This document shows positions 12,301 to 27,300 of a DNA stretch of 64,000 nt, in pieces. Source of the stretch: Asterias amurensis. Its lineage: Eukaryota; Echinodermata; Asteroidea; Forcipulatida; Asteriidae. The stretch spans positions 17,842,501-17,906,500 of the forward strand of contig NC_092660.1 in NCBI RefSeq assembly GCF_032118995.1, in the 5' to 3' direction. The notes beneath the pieces are model-generated. The model had not been told where the DNA came from. It saw only the letters and a list, made by a program, of their open reading frames with translations, and did no database searches. The position numbers were made by a program, and so were the translations under genes. The stretch's first letter is position 1, and every line of letters starts with the position of its first letter.

Positions 12301-15300
12301 TGACTCATTTCCCTCATGTGAAGTGCATCACACAACACATGGGACCAACAACTTTACAAAGGACACAGGTGTCAAGACAAGGACTCAAACCCACACACTC
12401 TGCTGATCAGAAACAACAAAGCTTGAGTCCAGTTTCTTAACCGCTAGGCCACTCAATCCACTTAGCTACCATGCGTTGGACTATAGGACGTCCTTAGCAA
12501 CAATAGCAATGAGTTGTAGCCAAAGTAGTAGCCATCAAATTAGATACAGCCTTCGGGTTGAGTGTTAACTAAGCCTAGAAGACTAGTCGCGCCATAAACA
12601 GTTGCGACTTTGGCACTAGTCGTGACTAATTTATAATTCCCATGATGCATTACAGCATATTGTTTGTCGCAGGTGCAATTTAGTCAAATTTGTGTGAAAA
12701 AGGATTGACAGGTTGTGTCACTGATGTCTGGTTGTGTTTTGAATGTAAATTATGATGTTCTGAGTTACACAATTGGTTCGAAAGCAGGAAGTCGCAACTA
12801 TTTTTGTAGTTGTCGTGGCGGCCAACTAACCGAGTAGTTAAATAACGGTAGTTGCAACTCGACTAAGCAATCAATAGTCGCGACACTAGTCGCACAGGCT
12901 AAGTATTAAAGACAGTGGACACTAGTGGTAGTTACTCAAAATAAGTACTAGCATAAAACCTTACTTGGTAATGAGTAATGGGGAGAGGTTGAGAGTATAA
13001 ACATTGTAAGAAATGTCTCCCTCTGAATTGACGTAGTTTACAAGAAAGAAGTCATTTTCCACGAATTTGATTTTGAGACCTCAAGTTTAGAATTTGAGGT
13101 CTCGAAATCAAGCATCTGAAAGCACACAACTTTGTGTGACCAGGGTGTTTTTTCTTTCATTATTATCCCTCAACTTCGATGACCAGTTGAGCTCAAGTTT
13201 TCACAGGTTTGTCACTTTATGCAAGTGTTGATATACACCAACTGAGCAGACTGGTCTTTGACAATTACCAATAGTGTCCAATGTCTTTAACATACCTTAT
13301 TTCTGAAGGAAGCATATCAGCAAATCCTGAGGACAAGGGGCTGCCCGGGCTGGATGGCCTGTCGGATGACAGACCCATACCGACATTGCCAGCGAGCTGG
13401 TTGCAGGTCAACTCATCATTAGTTTCTCGCAGTGAGTCTCTCTCAACTCTCAACCGCTGCAAAGAGTTAGAAGTAAAAGTTTTGTATTTGGTTATAGGGT
13501 GTGGGTACTGTTTGTTTTACAAAACACAGTGTCCACAGATTTACATTATACTACCTCAGTTTAAAGATAATGATAGTAGAAAGCTTCCCTGAAAATATTA
13601 TTTGCAGAGGTGCTATACTTTTTGAGAAATGAGTAAGACAAGTCACAAAAATAATTTTCGTCTCAGTGATACGAAAGTAATTTTAGCATGTACAAACTCC
13701 TCCCTAAACTCTGACAAATCACTACTTATTCCAGCTTCACAACCCATTTGAAAACTTATTTTTGTGCTTAACTATATTCTTTGCAATCTGGCTTCGGCAT
13801 CTCTCCTGCGCCAGGAGTGTCTTTTTAGACAGACATGGCGCATTATAATTTGGCACCATTATTATTATGGTTATTATTAAGTAAAACATTTTTTTTGTGA
13901 CAATTGTCTTACTCATTTCTCAAAAACTCTTAAAAAGGAGAAATCACATCCCTGCATCTATTTCAAACCATAACTGTAAACTTAACTACATACCTCTAAT
14001 TCTGTCTGCATCTGACCAACTCTTTCAAGTTGTCGCTTGCCTTCAAAGTCTGCCTTGTCCGCCCGCCTGGTTTCTTCCGAGACTTTGGCATGCAGCTCGT
14101 GCACTTGCCGCTTGTAATTTTCAAGCTGTGACTTTAAGGCACTTGCTTTTTTTAGTTCCTGGAAAGGACGAGAATAGAATATTAAAGGGTCTATGTAACT
14201 TGTGTAGGACAACAAACACAATGTCCACAGATTTACACTAAACTTACACTGTTTGAAGAAAATAATAGTAGAAAGCTTCCCTAAAAATATTACGCGCTGA
14301 GGTGCTATAGTTTTTGGGAAATGAGTAAAACAATGTCACAAAAATAATTTTCGTCTCATGAGATGAAAATGATTTTAATCATTTACAAACATATTTTCAT
14401 GACATTGTTTTACTCATTTCTCAAAAACTACAGCACCTCAATAAGTAATATTTGAAGGGAAGCTTTCCACTATCATTATCTTCAAACCCAGTAAGTTTAG
14501 TGTTAATCTATGGACATTTTGAAAAAGTACCCAAATCCTTTAAGGAAGGGACACATTTTGAAGTGCCCGAACAAAAAAGTATGAAATAAACAAAATTGTG
14601 ATTATTCCTGAAAAGGGCTTGAAGGCCACGACTCCCGAGTTCTTTCTCTGGGACATTAGACACTCCTTATCATAAGCTGCGTCTCAGATCAATGCACAGT
14701 GGAAAAAAATGTTGATTTATTCTAGGGGAAACTTGTGCTGGGCGGCACAGTGTATTTTACTTAAAATTACAATTCCTTGGCAGGCCAGCACCACCCACCG
14801 TCGCTACAAACTCGGTCGTCCATCAGTAAATGATTTCCCTTGTATAACAATGCAAAGGGCTATGCAAAATGTACCAGTTGCTACTCAAAAAAACCATCAT
14901 TTGCTGCTCAGTTTTGCCATTCAGTGTGCACAAAATTTGTTCAGTCAAAATATTTTGCAAGGCAAAAGTGCTGGATGAAATCGTTCCCTGTCCATGGTTT
15001 ATTACCTCTTCTAGCTCAACTGTGTTTTGCATGTACATTGTGTTCTTGTCCTCTAGAAGCTTGACCTGCCTCTTCAGGTCACCGAGGTCCTCCAGCTTCT
15101 TCTTGTAGGTCTCTATCGCCATCTCGTACTTAGCGGCTTTGTCTGAGGTGTGCCGCAAGACGTCCATTTCATCCTTCAAGGATCTTGCCTCCTCCGCAAG
15201 ACTCGTTAGCTGCTCATTCTGGAAGTAAGGAGAGGGGTAAGTAAAGTAAAGTCAGTCCGGCCAGGATTGTAGCTCGATCAATTTTAGTGGTGACTAATAA

Positions 15301-18300
15301 ATCAAACTTTTTTTAAGTCCACCAAGGGTTTAAATAAATAACTCAGGAAAGTACTAAATGTATAGTGTTAACACTTGTCAGTGTGTTTGGGTAAAACCAA
15401 ACAGAAAATTCTTTATCCCGACGCAAATTTAACATCGTAAATCTTTTTTATTTTACCCACATACACCGTTGTGTGTAAGCGCACTTGGTATTTTCCTGTG
15501 GAAAAAAAAGCCAAGGCATTTTACTCAGGTGTGATTCAGCCCAGCAACCTCCATAAAATCCTTTGCAGTACCCGCTGCTAAAACGAGCGATTCGAACTGC
15601 CTCTAGCTACCAGGCAATCTCGGTTGTCTAGTTGGCAAAAAAGTGCAAAGGTCGAGGGTTTGAATACAACCCGAGTCATATGCCTGTAGTTTTTTTCAAA
15701 CAAAGCTCGGGAAAGTACTGAGTATACAGTGCTTACACATATCGGTGTATATGGGTAAAAAACAAAATGAAAATAATAATAATAATAATAATAATATTTA
15801 TTCGGGCAATCACATTTACAAGCACATATACATACATTAAAAATATTTAAGAAAACAAAGAAAAACAACAGTGGGGTGCCCAGGAGAGCATAAAAGTTAA
15901 AAAATAACTGTCGCCAAAAGGCGTATGTCTCCTAAATAATATTACTATTTGGAGGGAAATCAAAATAAGAAATTCTCTAGAGAGAGTGTACCCAAGAACT
16001 ATCTTACTTTCTGGGATATCTCGACCACCTCTCTCTCCAGAATGTCAACTCTGATCTGGAGATCATCTTTTTGGTTTTCAAGACGGAAGTTCTCTTCTTG
16101 GAACTCTTCCACGGTTTGCTGAAGGTGCTGATGCCTCCGTCCAGCTGGGGTACTACATTTACGGAATATGACAAATCAAAGGCGTTAAAATGACAGCTAG
16201 ATAGTTGACAATCAGAAAAACCTTTTTACTTCAGACCTGAGCCTAGTTTCATGAAGTTGCGACAAAAAGGAACAAGAAAAATATTCACTCAAAAGAGAGG
16301 TTCTCAAAACTAGTGCTCCATTAAGACAGCTCAGTGCGTCAAGTTCAAACATATTTGGTTTGCAGCAAAACCATGTGTGTATCTACTTGCCAGGTAATAA
16401 TTGTTCTTAGAGAACTGTTTTTTTTTGTTCTACTATCGCAGAGTAAATTTATCTGATGTTCGGGAGACTTCTCAGTTCTGAAAAAGAACTGTAGGAGATA
16501 TTAAAAATGACAGCAAAATAACTGCCAATCAGAAAAACTTTTTTTATTTCAGACCTGAGCCTAGTTTCATGGAGTTGCGACAAGAAGAACAAAAAGAATT
16601 TCACTCAAAAGGGGGGTTCTCACTACGTGCTTCATCAAGACAGCTCAGTACGTAGAGTTCATAAATATGCCTTTGAAACACCCTACATAAATGTGGAGAT
16701 TTAAGCAGCACATTTTGTGCAAAGAAGGAGTCAAAGGCAAGTGATGAAACAGGAGGACACCTTAAACTTTCCAAGAATTAACAAGAAGCAACTTCACTTT
16801 CAAGAGTTACACAGGAGCTCACAGGTCATTTGAAGACGGAAAAAACCACAACCCATGCCTGATACTTCATGAAGGCAACAAAGGCGGTTGCCTCCATGCC
16901 CTTTGTCGCTGCCTTGGTGACCTTGAAATGCTCCAGTAGAAATTTTACAATTTCATCAAAGGGTGCACATTCATCATAGGAGAAAATGCTTTGGTGCCCT
17001 CCACCTTTCAGAAACGAAGCATACAGATCTGACAATGTACATGTATGGGCTCAATGTCTTTAAGCTATTGAGCAGAAATCACAGCTTAAAACCATTTTTG
17101 GTACTTTTTTTGAGGAGGGGGGAGGGGGTGCTGAATATTGAGTTGTGAACCAGTCAGGAGAAAGTGAATCAGTTTTTGGAACATAAGTTGTTTTGACAAA
17201 AGCAGGGATAAGATAGGCTGTTGGAAAAAAACAAAACCCCTGAACTATGAGCTTGAAAGCGCAAAGTGTACAAGCTTGCGAGCGCGAAAGCTTTCAAGTG
17301 CGAAGCCTGCTTACATACATGCAAAAATTGGTTTTGAAAGCCCTACACTGTCATATCGGGTGCTACATACAGTTTGATCTTAATTTTCTAATGAGTTTGA
17401 CCTTCGTTATAAAATATTTAAATGTAGAAGAACAAAAAAGAGGGGGACAAAAAATGGATTTCTGGATTTTTGAAAAAAGGAAATCACATCCCTGAAAAAG
17501 CAAAGCTATATGTATGCAGCACAGCGTAGCAAGATTACAAGGCTTAACCACCCTGTTCAGATTCCAAACAAGAGAAAATACTTTTAAATTTAAACCATAT
17601 TAATAGCAAGCATCTTGTTAGTTGGTGTTAACGTTAGAATCATGCGTTTTTTTTTAAAGGGGAAAGTACATCATGTCATTGGTCTGTTGGTATTTGCAGG
17701 AATAAACTAAAAAATAAAAAGTGTAGAGGGCACACTACATTGAGAATCTCATTCTCTAGTCTTCAATAACACCATCACAAAACAAGCAAAGTCTAACAAT
17801 TTTTAATGACCTTACGTTTGACCCCCCAAAACAGTCTCTATGTGACCAAAGCACACTCTCATAATGTGTGTTTTAGAGACATTTATCCCTTGAAGAGACT
17901 GTGCTAGTGTCAAAACGTCATGCCATTTAAGGAACACGTTGCCTTGGTTCGGTCGAGTTGGTCTTTGAAAAGCATTTGTAACCGTTTGTTATAAAAAGTA
18001 TAATGTTAGAAAGATGATTTTAAAGTAGAATACAATAATCCACACAAATTTGTTTCAAAATTGCATGGTTTTCCGTTTACTTTGCGAACTAACAGGGTCG
18101 GCCATTTATGGTCCCACAATAGCCGACCGGGTTAGTCGACGAAATTGAGTGATACCTGTGTGGATCATTATATTCTACTTTTAAAATATCTTTCTAATCG
18201 TATGCATTTTATAAATGCTGTTACAAATGCTTTTCAAAGACCAACTCGACCAATTAAAAGCAATGTGTTCCTTTAACAATGTTCGCCTTAACAGACTTAA

Positions 18301-21300
18301 TTAAGCCTAGGGAAAGACTGTGTACCATTATAATTAAATTATGTTTATTATTACAGGGGCCACCAGTAGGAAAGTTCACAACCATTTGATTTAAATGAAA
18401 GAAAAAAAAGAAAAAACTCCTTCCTAAAACAAAAGACTAAAAGAATTTGACCATTCAGAGTAATCAACATTTTTTCATTCAATTCTTTTTTTTCTTCAAC
18501 CCAGCCCAACTCTCAATTTATAAATATTTGACACTCTATTTAAAAAAATATAACCATATGTATACATGTACACTGAACAAAAAAAGAAATGCTTAAAATG
18601 AGGCAGATATTTGAGATTTTCAATGGCTTTTCCTGGCAGCGTTGTAGTTTAGGAAATACATGCCATCTAGAATAATGGAGGTCGGTTATCCAAACAATTT
18701 TCCCCTCTTTTAATTCTAAACTTTATTTGAAATTTTTAGGCAACTCTTTTGACCCCCAATTTAGAATTTCCTCTTTACATTGGTTACTCTCAATAGCCAC
18801 ATACCAAAATAAAATGTCTACAGTATTTGCCACATATCAACATAAAATGTCTAAAGTATTAAGAGAACCTACATCAAAATAGGCATAAAATTGCTGGTAA
18901 CAAACTAGGATCACCGAAAGAAGGCAACAAAAAAAGAAGGGAACAAAAGTAGGAGGGTTCACTCACTGTCCCAGCCACCAAGAAAACATTGGACATCACC
19001 TGGAAATTTCCAGCATGCACAACAGTATTCATGAATAATTCACGAATAATTCAAGACCATGCATTATGCAAGCCTTGCAATATTCATGCAATATTCAAGC
19101 AATATTCATGAATAATTCATGACCATGTACTCTGCAAGCCTTGCATACATAACAAGCAGTTCTGCAACTAAGCAATTTGCCTGTTAGATTTTTATATTGT
19201 CAGGTACAATGACGTGCTGAATTACAAGTTACCACTTAAATTTGAATTCCGCAGACTATCGAGACAGTTGCTTTGTCACATGTATAGGGGCAAGCTCTTG
19301 CTTAGTTACGTAAGAGACAGTGAACACCCATACATGATTCTGAATGGATGTGTATGGCACAATGGTACCAGGGTTTGCTCATCTGGAGGTTGCTATACAA
19401 AATCTTGCCCGAAACCATTTGACTTAGAAACTGTCTCTATAGTGTGAGGAATTCAAATGTAAGTGGCGTACATTGTGACGAAGCAAGTCATTGTACCAGA
19501 CATTATTCAAGTCTAACTCGCAAATGGCTTATTGGTGCATTTAAAACAAAGTAGCTCTCCCTGTCCCTGAGACCATAGAGAGTACATGCTCATTATGCAA
19601 AGTAGCATGCCAGGCGTGCTTCATGAATAATTCATGTCATGCATTATGCATAGTCGGGAAGCCACTGATTGGCCAACTACCTGATTTGATCTTCTGGCTT
19701 TGCACTTTTTTTGCTTGAGGAAGCGGGAATAAGGGCATAAGAATAAAAAAAGTTAGTTTTCTTTCATACAGCATACTTTGGATTTAATTTTTTTTAATAG
19801 GTTAAACAAGTTATCAGCGTTAAAAGCCACAGAAATAGAACTTCCATTGGCAGTAAATGTCAAGAGATTATGAATAATATGCAGATTGAATGAATGACTG
19901 AAATGAAAATGAAGTAGTTATAAGAGTTATTGTAGTTACTTTATTAACCCAATGGACCCTTCCCATGAAATATGCTAATTACATTCACGCATGTATACAG
20001 ACCCTGTTGGTTGGCAAACACCATAGAGTTGTCCACTGAGCAGACGCGCAATCGCGTCTGCGTCACGCAGCCATTAGTCGTGTACAAAACCGTGCGATGT
20101 TCCGTCATTTTGCCAACCAAAACGTTAGTGCGCACGCGCTATGTGAAATTTACATATTTCATGGGAAGGGTCTATTCACCTGATGCCATCATCACAATAA
20201 TCTTGGATCCGCCATTTTTAGAGTCAAATGCACACAGAAAAAGCGACCCCTAAAAACGTTGGAAATGGTAAACGCACATCATGCTGTGCTTTCCACTTTG
20301 TGCAAGAGATCAATAATGTCAGGCAAAAAAGTGCGTAACAGGAAAGTTCTTGCTCTTACAGTTTGTCCCCCCCCAGAAAGAATTATCATAGGTATAAAAA
20401 AAAACCTGCTCAGTTTCATTAGATGTGTTTCATCATCGGTGGGCCCTCTTAATACTCGCCCCTTCAAGAGCCCTGTCAAGGTTACCAGCCAAACAATTAT
20501 GTCACATGAACAATTTGTAACTGGTGTACTACTAATTTCTGCTAAGCAGACAATTGTTAAGCAATATTTTCTGCTTAAGCAACTCTTTGGAGTTGGGACG
20601 TGGTACCTTCCCCATGTTTACATCCGCAATCCAACCTTCTACATATTGTCGTTTGTATTTCCTATTAATATCGTCTAAACCAGGATGCAGAAATACAAGA
20701 CATCTCAGAAGGATGTTGTTATGAATCGTCTAGGAGTGTGAGATTACCTTGGGTCGTCTACGCTGTCGCCTTGGTCGAGCCTCTGGTGTAGGTGTTCATT
20801 CTCGATCTGTAAAGTGTTCCTCTCCTCTGTCATGGTAGCGACCTAGAATACAATGGTGTCAAAGGTTTATGTTTACTCTTGACCCTCCTACTGTGCATAC
20901 ATTTAATATCAACATAGGTCTTGAATGCTGAATGCGGAAGCCACAGCTTCTGTTGTCTAGTCTAAACATTGGTGCCCCTTTAAAAGTTCCCCAAAGACTT
21001 TTCCAATGGAATTGCTCTTTGCAAAATGAAAAGAACTTCTCAAAGCGCTCCAACATCATTTATCCCTGGTACTTTCTAACTGGGCCATGAAATTCATTCA
21101 TTAAACCATCTCAGCTTCCGGGGGAGTATACAGCGCGTGCAACAAATAAGCGCTACTAAGCTAAATTAATCACAACAACCATCTCTGCCCTCACGGGTAC
21201 CCATTTACCCCTGGGTGGAGAGATGCAATTATAGAAAGTGTCTTGCTCAGGGACCTGGCACCATTTCATCAAAGCTGCTTCTACTATTTCGTTAAAGGAC

Positions 21301-24300
21301 GAAGGATGGTGATGATGCTCAGGGACACAAGTATCACAACAGTTAAACTTCCCCATGGGCCCAATTTCATAGAGCTGCCTATGCAGAAAGTATTGCTTAA
21401 CAAATAAGAGCTCATGTACTAGTCACAAATTGTACACGTTGTGCCATTTTGGCTGGTAACCCTATTCTGGTAAGCAAAACTTTTCTGTGCTTAGCAAGTT
21501 TTTCTGCTTACAGGTTTTTATCAAATTAGCCCTGGGGTTTTAGGACTAGTCCTAACTTAGGACTTAGGACTACTCCAAAACTTAAGGCTAGTCCTAAGTT
21601 AAGACGAGTAACTCGTTGATGAGTACGTAACTAGTCCTAACTCGAGATGAGACTAGTCCTAACTCTTTGTGAAATCCACCCCTCTTTTCTCCTGGTTTTG
21701 AAAAGCTTCTGCTAATCGATGTAAAACCATACCTGAACATCCAGTTCATGACATCGTTGCAGGACCTCCTCCTTGTCCAGCAGGGCATGCTGGAGATCAT
21801 CCATGGTCCTTTTTAGCTGACGCTCTATCTCAGCGTAGGCCTCGGGAGGAGGCTCGCTGGAGGGCATTTCTTTGGACATCAGCTCCTGGATGGCGTTCAT
21901 CACAGCGTGCTGAACCGACTCCTCCATTCCCATGATTACGTTGATGTATTCTACGGAAAGAAAAAAAACCACAACCAAATAATAATAATTAATAGTATTT
22001 ATAAAGCGCCTTTTCCAAAAGTTACAAAGAGCTGTACATAATATCTTCGATGTACATAGTATCTACATTTAAAATGTTTTAATTGCTTTTTTAAATGCAG
22101 AAACAGGCTACCAGCCAAAATTATATTAAGTTTGCATTATTGTGGCTGGTGCCCTACTCAATTTTTACTCAGTAAAGAAATTTGCCTAGCATTATTTTCT
22201 GTGTAGGCATGCTTAATTGACTCTATACTCCTCCATTCGCATGATCACAATGATCTATCCTACGGAAAACCGTTTTTGATACCTTCTGTAGTTGTTGGTC
22301 ATGACATGAATACCTACTCACTGTGAATGAAGATCTATATGTAGTATAATTTACCTGCACAAGTAGCAGCTTGAATAGTCGCAAGTTTTTTAGGGAAATG
22401 TATAAATCATAGAGCATTGTTTTCAGGCGAGTCGGGTAAATACGTCGTACATGCTAAAATAATTTTCATCTCACTGAGACAAAAAATATTCTTGTGAAAT
22501 TGTTTTACTCATTCTCCAAAAACTACAGCAACTCAGCAAGTGTTAATTTGAGGGATGTTTTACTACCATCATAATCTTAAAAATCTGTGCAAGTGTCATG
22601 TAAATCTGTGGAAGTTTGTGTTACGTGTCGTACAAAAAGTACCCAAACCATGTAAATGCAAAATTGTAGTACACATTATGAACCTTTACGATTCCAGTTA
22701 CCCATTTATACTCTTTGGGTGAAGAGAAGCAATTATAGTAAACTATCTTACTCTAGGATACAAGTGTTATTTATGACCAGGATTTAAACCTACACCCCAA
22801 TGACTTACATGTAGTCACCAGGTCCTTATTTCATGGAGCTGCTTAAGCATTAAATATCACTCAACAACTTGTACATGCGACATAGTAGTTCAGCTAGTAA
22901 CCTTATTCTGCTAAGCTTAATTTTGTTATGCTTAGCTACCCTTCGTGCTTAAGCAGCTGTATAAAATTTGGCACAGAACTTGAATTCAATGCTCTAAACT
23001 GCTAGGCCATGAGCCCTTGCATTAACACCCTATATTATACATAAGTACACCAACCTTCTTTATGTTCGCAGTTCACCGCACATCCAAGCACCAATTGCAG
23101 TAACCGACCCATCTCTGCAAGGTCACGCCTTTCAGCGATCTTCGAGACATCAGGATGCTTGAAATCTCGAATCTGTTGCCCCAAAACCTTCAAAGAAGAA
23201 ACACACAAACAATAGTCACAATACTTTAGGTGAAAAGATTTTGGGGTCAGATTTGTTTTTGGGCAAGTTCAACCCAAGTAAGGCTAACAGCCACTCTTTC
23301 AGAGAGGCTTAGTACATGTACATCATGTACAAGAAGAAAAAAATCTAAGATGAAAACAGAAATATCCAGTTTACAGGAATTGTCAATTAACTAGGAACTC
23401 TTCAAAATGTATGCAGCGTGCATTTTTGTATTATTTGTTTTTCTTATAAAAATACAAGTTTGCCAAAACCAGCCTTAAGCCATTCTTGGTAAGGCGCTAC
23501 ATTAACAAGAAGACAAGTAGGAAAGAACTCTGGTGAGCTAAAAGTAGGAATTAATATTCTGCTTGAAACAGTCTAGATTGTAAGATGGAGAAAAACAGTG
23601 TTCAAAAGAGATGCAATACGTGAAATAAAGCTGTTGGCATCTCAGCAAAGCAAGAGTGTATGAGGGTGAGAATAAGCAGAAAGTCTGGTGTCACACTCAA
23701 ACATCCTGATAACAGTAATAAGGTCAGACACACTGGTGGCACATTCAGACTTGATACTTCGCAGAGGCAACAAAGAAGATTGCCTCCATGCATATCCCCT
23801 GGTAAATGCCTTTGGCCCTTGAAATGCTCAAGTAGAAATTTACAATTTCCTTGTATAGGGTGACCTTTACCAAGGAGAACATGCCTTGGTGCCCTTGCTC
23901 TTTCCAAAAACGAAGCATACAGACCGAAACATTTTCAATGAAAATTTCTGTAGAAAGACAGAGGCTCGCTACAGACATACAATGTACAGTAAGTTCTACT
24001 TGAAAACTGCCTGGTACAATGACTGCTTGATCGCAATTTACCACTTCAATTTGAATTCCTCAGACTATCAAGACAGTTGCTATGTTACATGATTTGGGGT
24101 AAGGTTATTGGTAGCTACAAAGGAGATGGTGAACACCGAACACCCACACCAAATTCTGAGTGAAGTCGTTCGGCACAATGGTACCAGGGTTTGCTCATCT
24201 GGAAGTAACCATTTGACATAGCAACAGTCTCAATAGTCTGAGAAATTCAAATGTAAGCAGTGACCTCTCGACTAAGCAAGTTTGCAAGTCAATGTACCAG

Positions 24301-27300
24301 ACTTGATTCAAATCTACATGTAACTCGGAAATGGCTACATAGTGTATACAATTCCTTTCAATATAGACAACTGTACATGTTATTAACCCTGTAACCCAAA
24401 TTAATGACTACATGTAGGTTCATTCAAATTAAACGAGTAAACAACATGCTGCGCTTGACAGTCCGAGACACGTAAACACAACAGGTGTCTAACATTGACA
24501 CATTACGAACCCTTGTAATGCAAGCACCCTGCTTTGAGTTCACTTGGTAGCATGAATCATACAGTGGACAACAAACTGCACGGTACTGCATGCGGTACTT
24601 GATATATACAGTACACCGTGGGGTCGAATCATGGTTTTTCAACCTCGTATTTCGGCTTCCTTGTACGAGGTTAAAAAACATTCTTCGACCCCACGGTATA
24701 CTGTCACCAAGTACTGCAGTACCATGCCAGTATTGTTATTCATGCTACCTGGTGTGAAATCAAAGCTGGGTGCTTGTGTTAAAAGCCTTGAGACAGAGCT
24801 AACATGTTCAGATGACGGCCCAAGTACAAACCAGACACGTTAGGATGGGGTTATTTTGGATCTGCGCCCTTCGATCCTTAATCCAATATCCTGTGACCAT
24901 TAAGCTTCTCTGCTATTTTGGAAGGTTGGACTATTTTGACGGGACTGTATATTTATATGTACATGTGGGAGTATCGACCACACAGGAAATGTTTTTAATA
25001 GGTCGTTAGATGTCCCCAATGCTACAGGAAGGGTCCGTTTGGACTACTACGAGGTGAGGGTGGAAATGGAGTTCCCATAAGGCCCCGAACGATTTCCCTT
25101 GCATAGCAGAACAAAATGCTACACAAACTGTATTAGACGCCAGTCTTTCAAAAATCATGATTTTCTACTCAATATTGGCCTTCAGTGTGCACAAAATAAG
25201 TTCAGTCTAAATTTGTGGCTACCCATAAGACAAAATCGAAAACAGGATGGAGTTAAACTCCTGTTTTAATATATTTAAAAAGCCACTCGACACATTTTTA
25301 AAGACAACCGGATGGGGTATTTTTCAAATAATTTGTTTTGTTTTTTGTCTGAGATCGTTAAAACGTTTATTATTTAGTTCGTTTCAAAACAAAAAGGGGA
25401 AAAAAAGGAGACAGCCTCTAAAAAGAAAGCAGGCAGGGATGCTTTTTTATTTGGCCTTTTTATGTAGCTATACATGTCCATACACAACTAGGCCAAACAG
25501 TAGCTTTGAACTTGTCAAGTTGACAAATTTTTCAGGCCTGATGCTTCGTTTTTGAAAGGGCAAAGAAAACTAAGGCGTTTTTGGTAAAGGGCACCTCAAA
25601 AATGAAATTCCAGATTTCTATTGAAACATCAGGGAGGACCATCTTCATCTATGGGAGGACCAAGGCAATTACCAGTGGGCAAAATGCATTGGTTAAAAAA
25701 TCAGGTCTGAAATTTGTATCCCTTTGAAAGACCGAACACCAAGATTTCTTACATCGTTGTAGAAGTCTAAAACGCCTTCTAAAACTTTTTTGAGGTTACT
25801 GACTCGTATTCGCCAGTTATCCCCAACTTCCTTTTTTATCCTCCCGTACCATCCTGCGTTGAAGAAATTGGGTGCTCTGAAAAAAGAAGAAGAGAACAAA
25901 AAAACTGTCAATGAAAACCACTGCAAAACAAAAATTGCTGGTTTTTAACATCCCACGTCAAAAGATTTTTTTTTCCCTAAAGTCAAGAACAAAGTTTTTC
26001 ATTTAATTTATTCTGGTTGTGAAGCCAAGGACTCTCAGATTACACGACTTGCATCATTCAAGTGAACTGTCACCAAGATCCTCCCACAATTCATCAAAAC
26101 CAGGGGCGAATCCACAAACGTTCTTGCATTCCTAGTTTTTGTTTCAATCCGGTAGGACTTTATGCATGTTATCTTTTTCAATCTATAAGCCTACCATCGA
26201 CTCAGCTGTCATAGATCCTTGGCTGTGTTGTGACTGACCCTGGCACTTCCCTAATAGCCTCCTACTCAACTTCAGCCATTCAATCCAGAACAATTGCATT
26301 GTATCCATGTCAACATTAAAAGTGATACACTACCTGTACATGAAATGTACCCGGTGCACTTTCTCAAAGGCATTATGACACAGACACTGAATTGAATTCA
26401 GGACTGACAGACAGAGCAAGGACACAGGGGCACTTCCATTATCAAAAATGTCATTGTTGTTTGAAGGTTCACTTTGAATTTGTGTTGAAATACTACAGAA
26501 CCAAACCAGAAAACATGTGCCAGAGATATTGAACATCAAGCTTGAATGTGTCTACATAAACACAGTCTATCAAGGGTCACAGCAATTTCACTCTGGTAAG
26601 GGGCATGTTCATGTCTGATAAAACAAAATATGTCCTGAAACCTTGCAGAGAGCACCACAGCAAAAGCACTGGGCACCGCAGCAATTGCTGTGGGTGCCGT
26701 GGGTTATCTCAAGGCCTGTGTAAACATGTGATGTATTTCATGCTTTGTTTCAAATTTGACTGGTACTTTGTATGTCTCATGTACACCAGTTTTGTAATAA
26801 CCAAGTAATTTTTTTCTTAAGTCAAGTTGCAAGTCATCTTTGCTCTAAATTCAAGTCAAAAGTAACTTATTGCTCAAGTCAAGTCAAGTCACAAGTCAAA
26901 TTATTTGCATCAAGTCACAAGTCATTTTCCCTCAAGTCAAGTCGCAATTCAGTGAAATTGGTGACTCAAGTCTAAGTCACTAACTCGAGCCAACAACACT
27001 GGTGTACACTCATCCAGGCCTGATACTTTACGGAGATATCGAAGGCGATCGCCTTCGTTGCCCCTGGTCGATGCCTTGGTGCCCTTAAAATGCTCCAATA
27101 TAAATTAACAATTTACTCATAGGATGCCCTTTACTCTCTTTACTCTCCCTTTCAAGGACAAAATGCTTTGGTGCCCTTGCCCTTTCAAAAACGAAGCATA
27201 CAGGCCTGCTCATCAATGCCACCAGAAAAGATGTGGACTGATTCCAAAGAGCCTGGGGTTGATTTTACAAAGATAGTCCTTAACACTTAAGACTAGTCCT

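Noticed and set aside
20259..20678. 139-residue plus-strand open frame
   Set aside because: Its middle is family G repeat sequence, it has no recognisable domain, and it lies antisense in a Hook intron.
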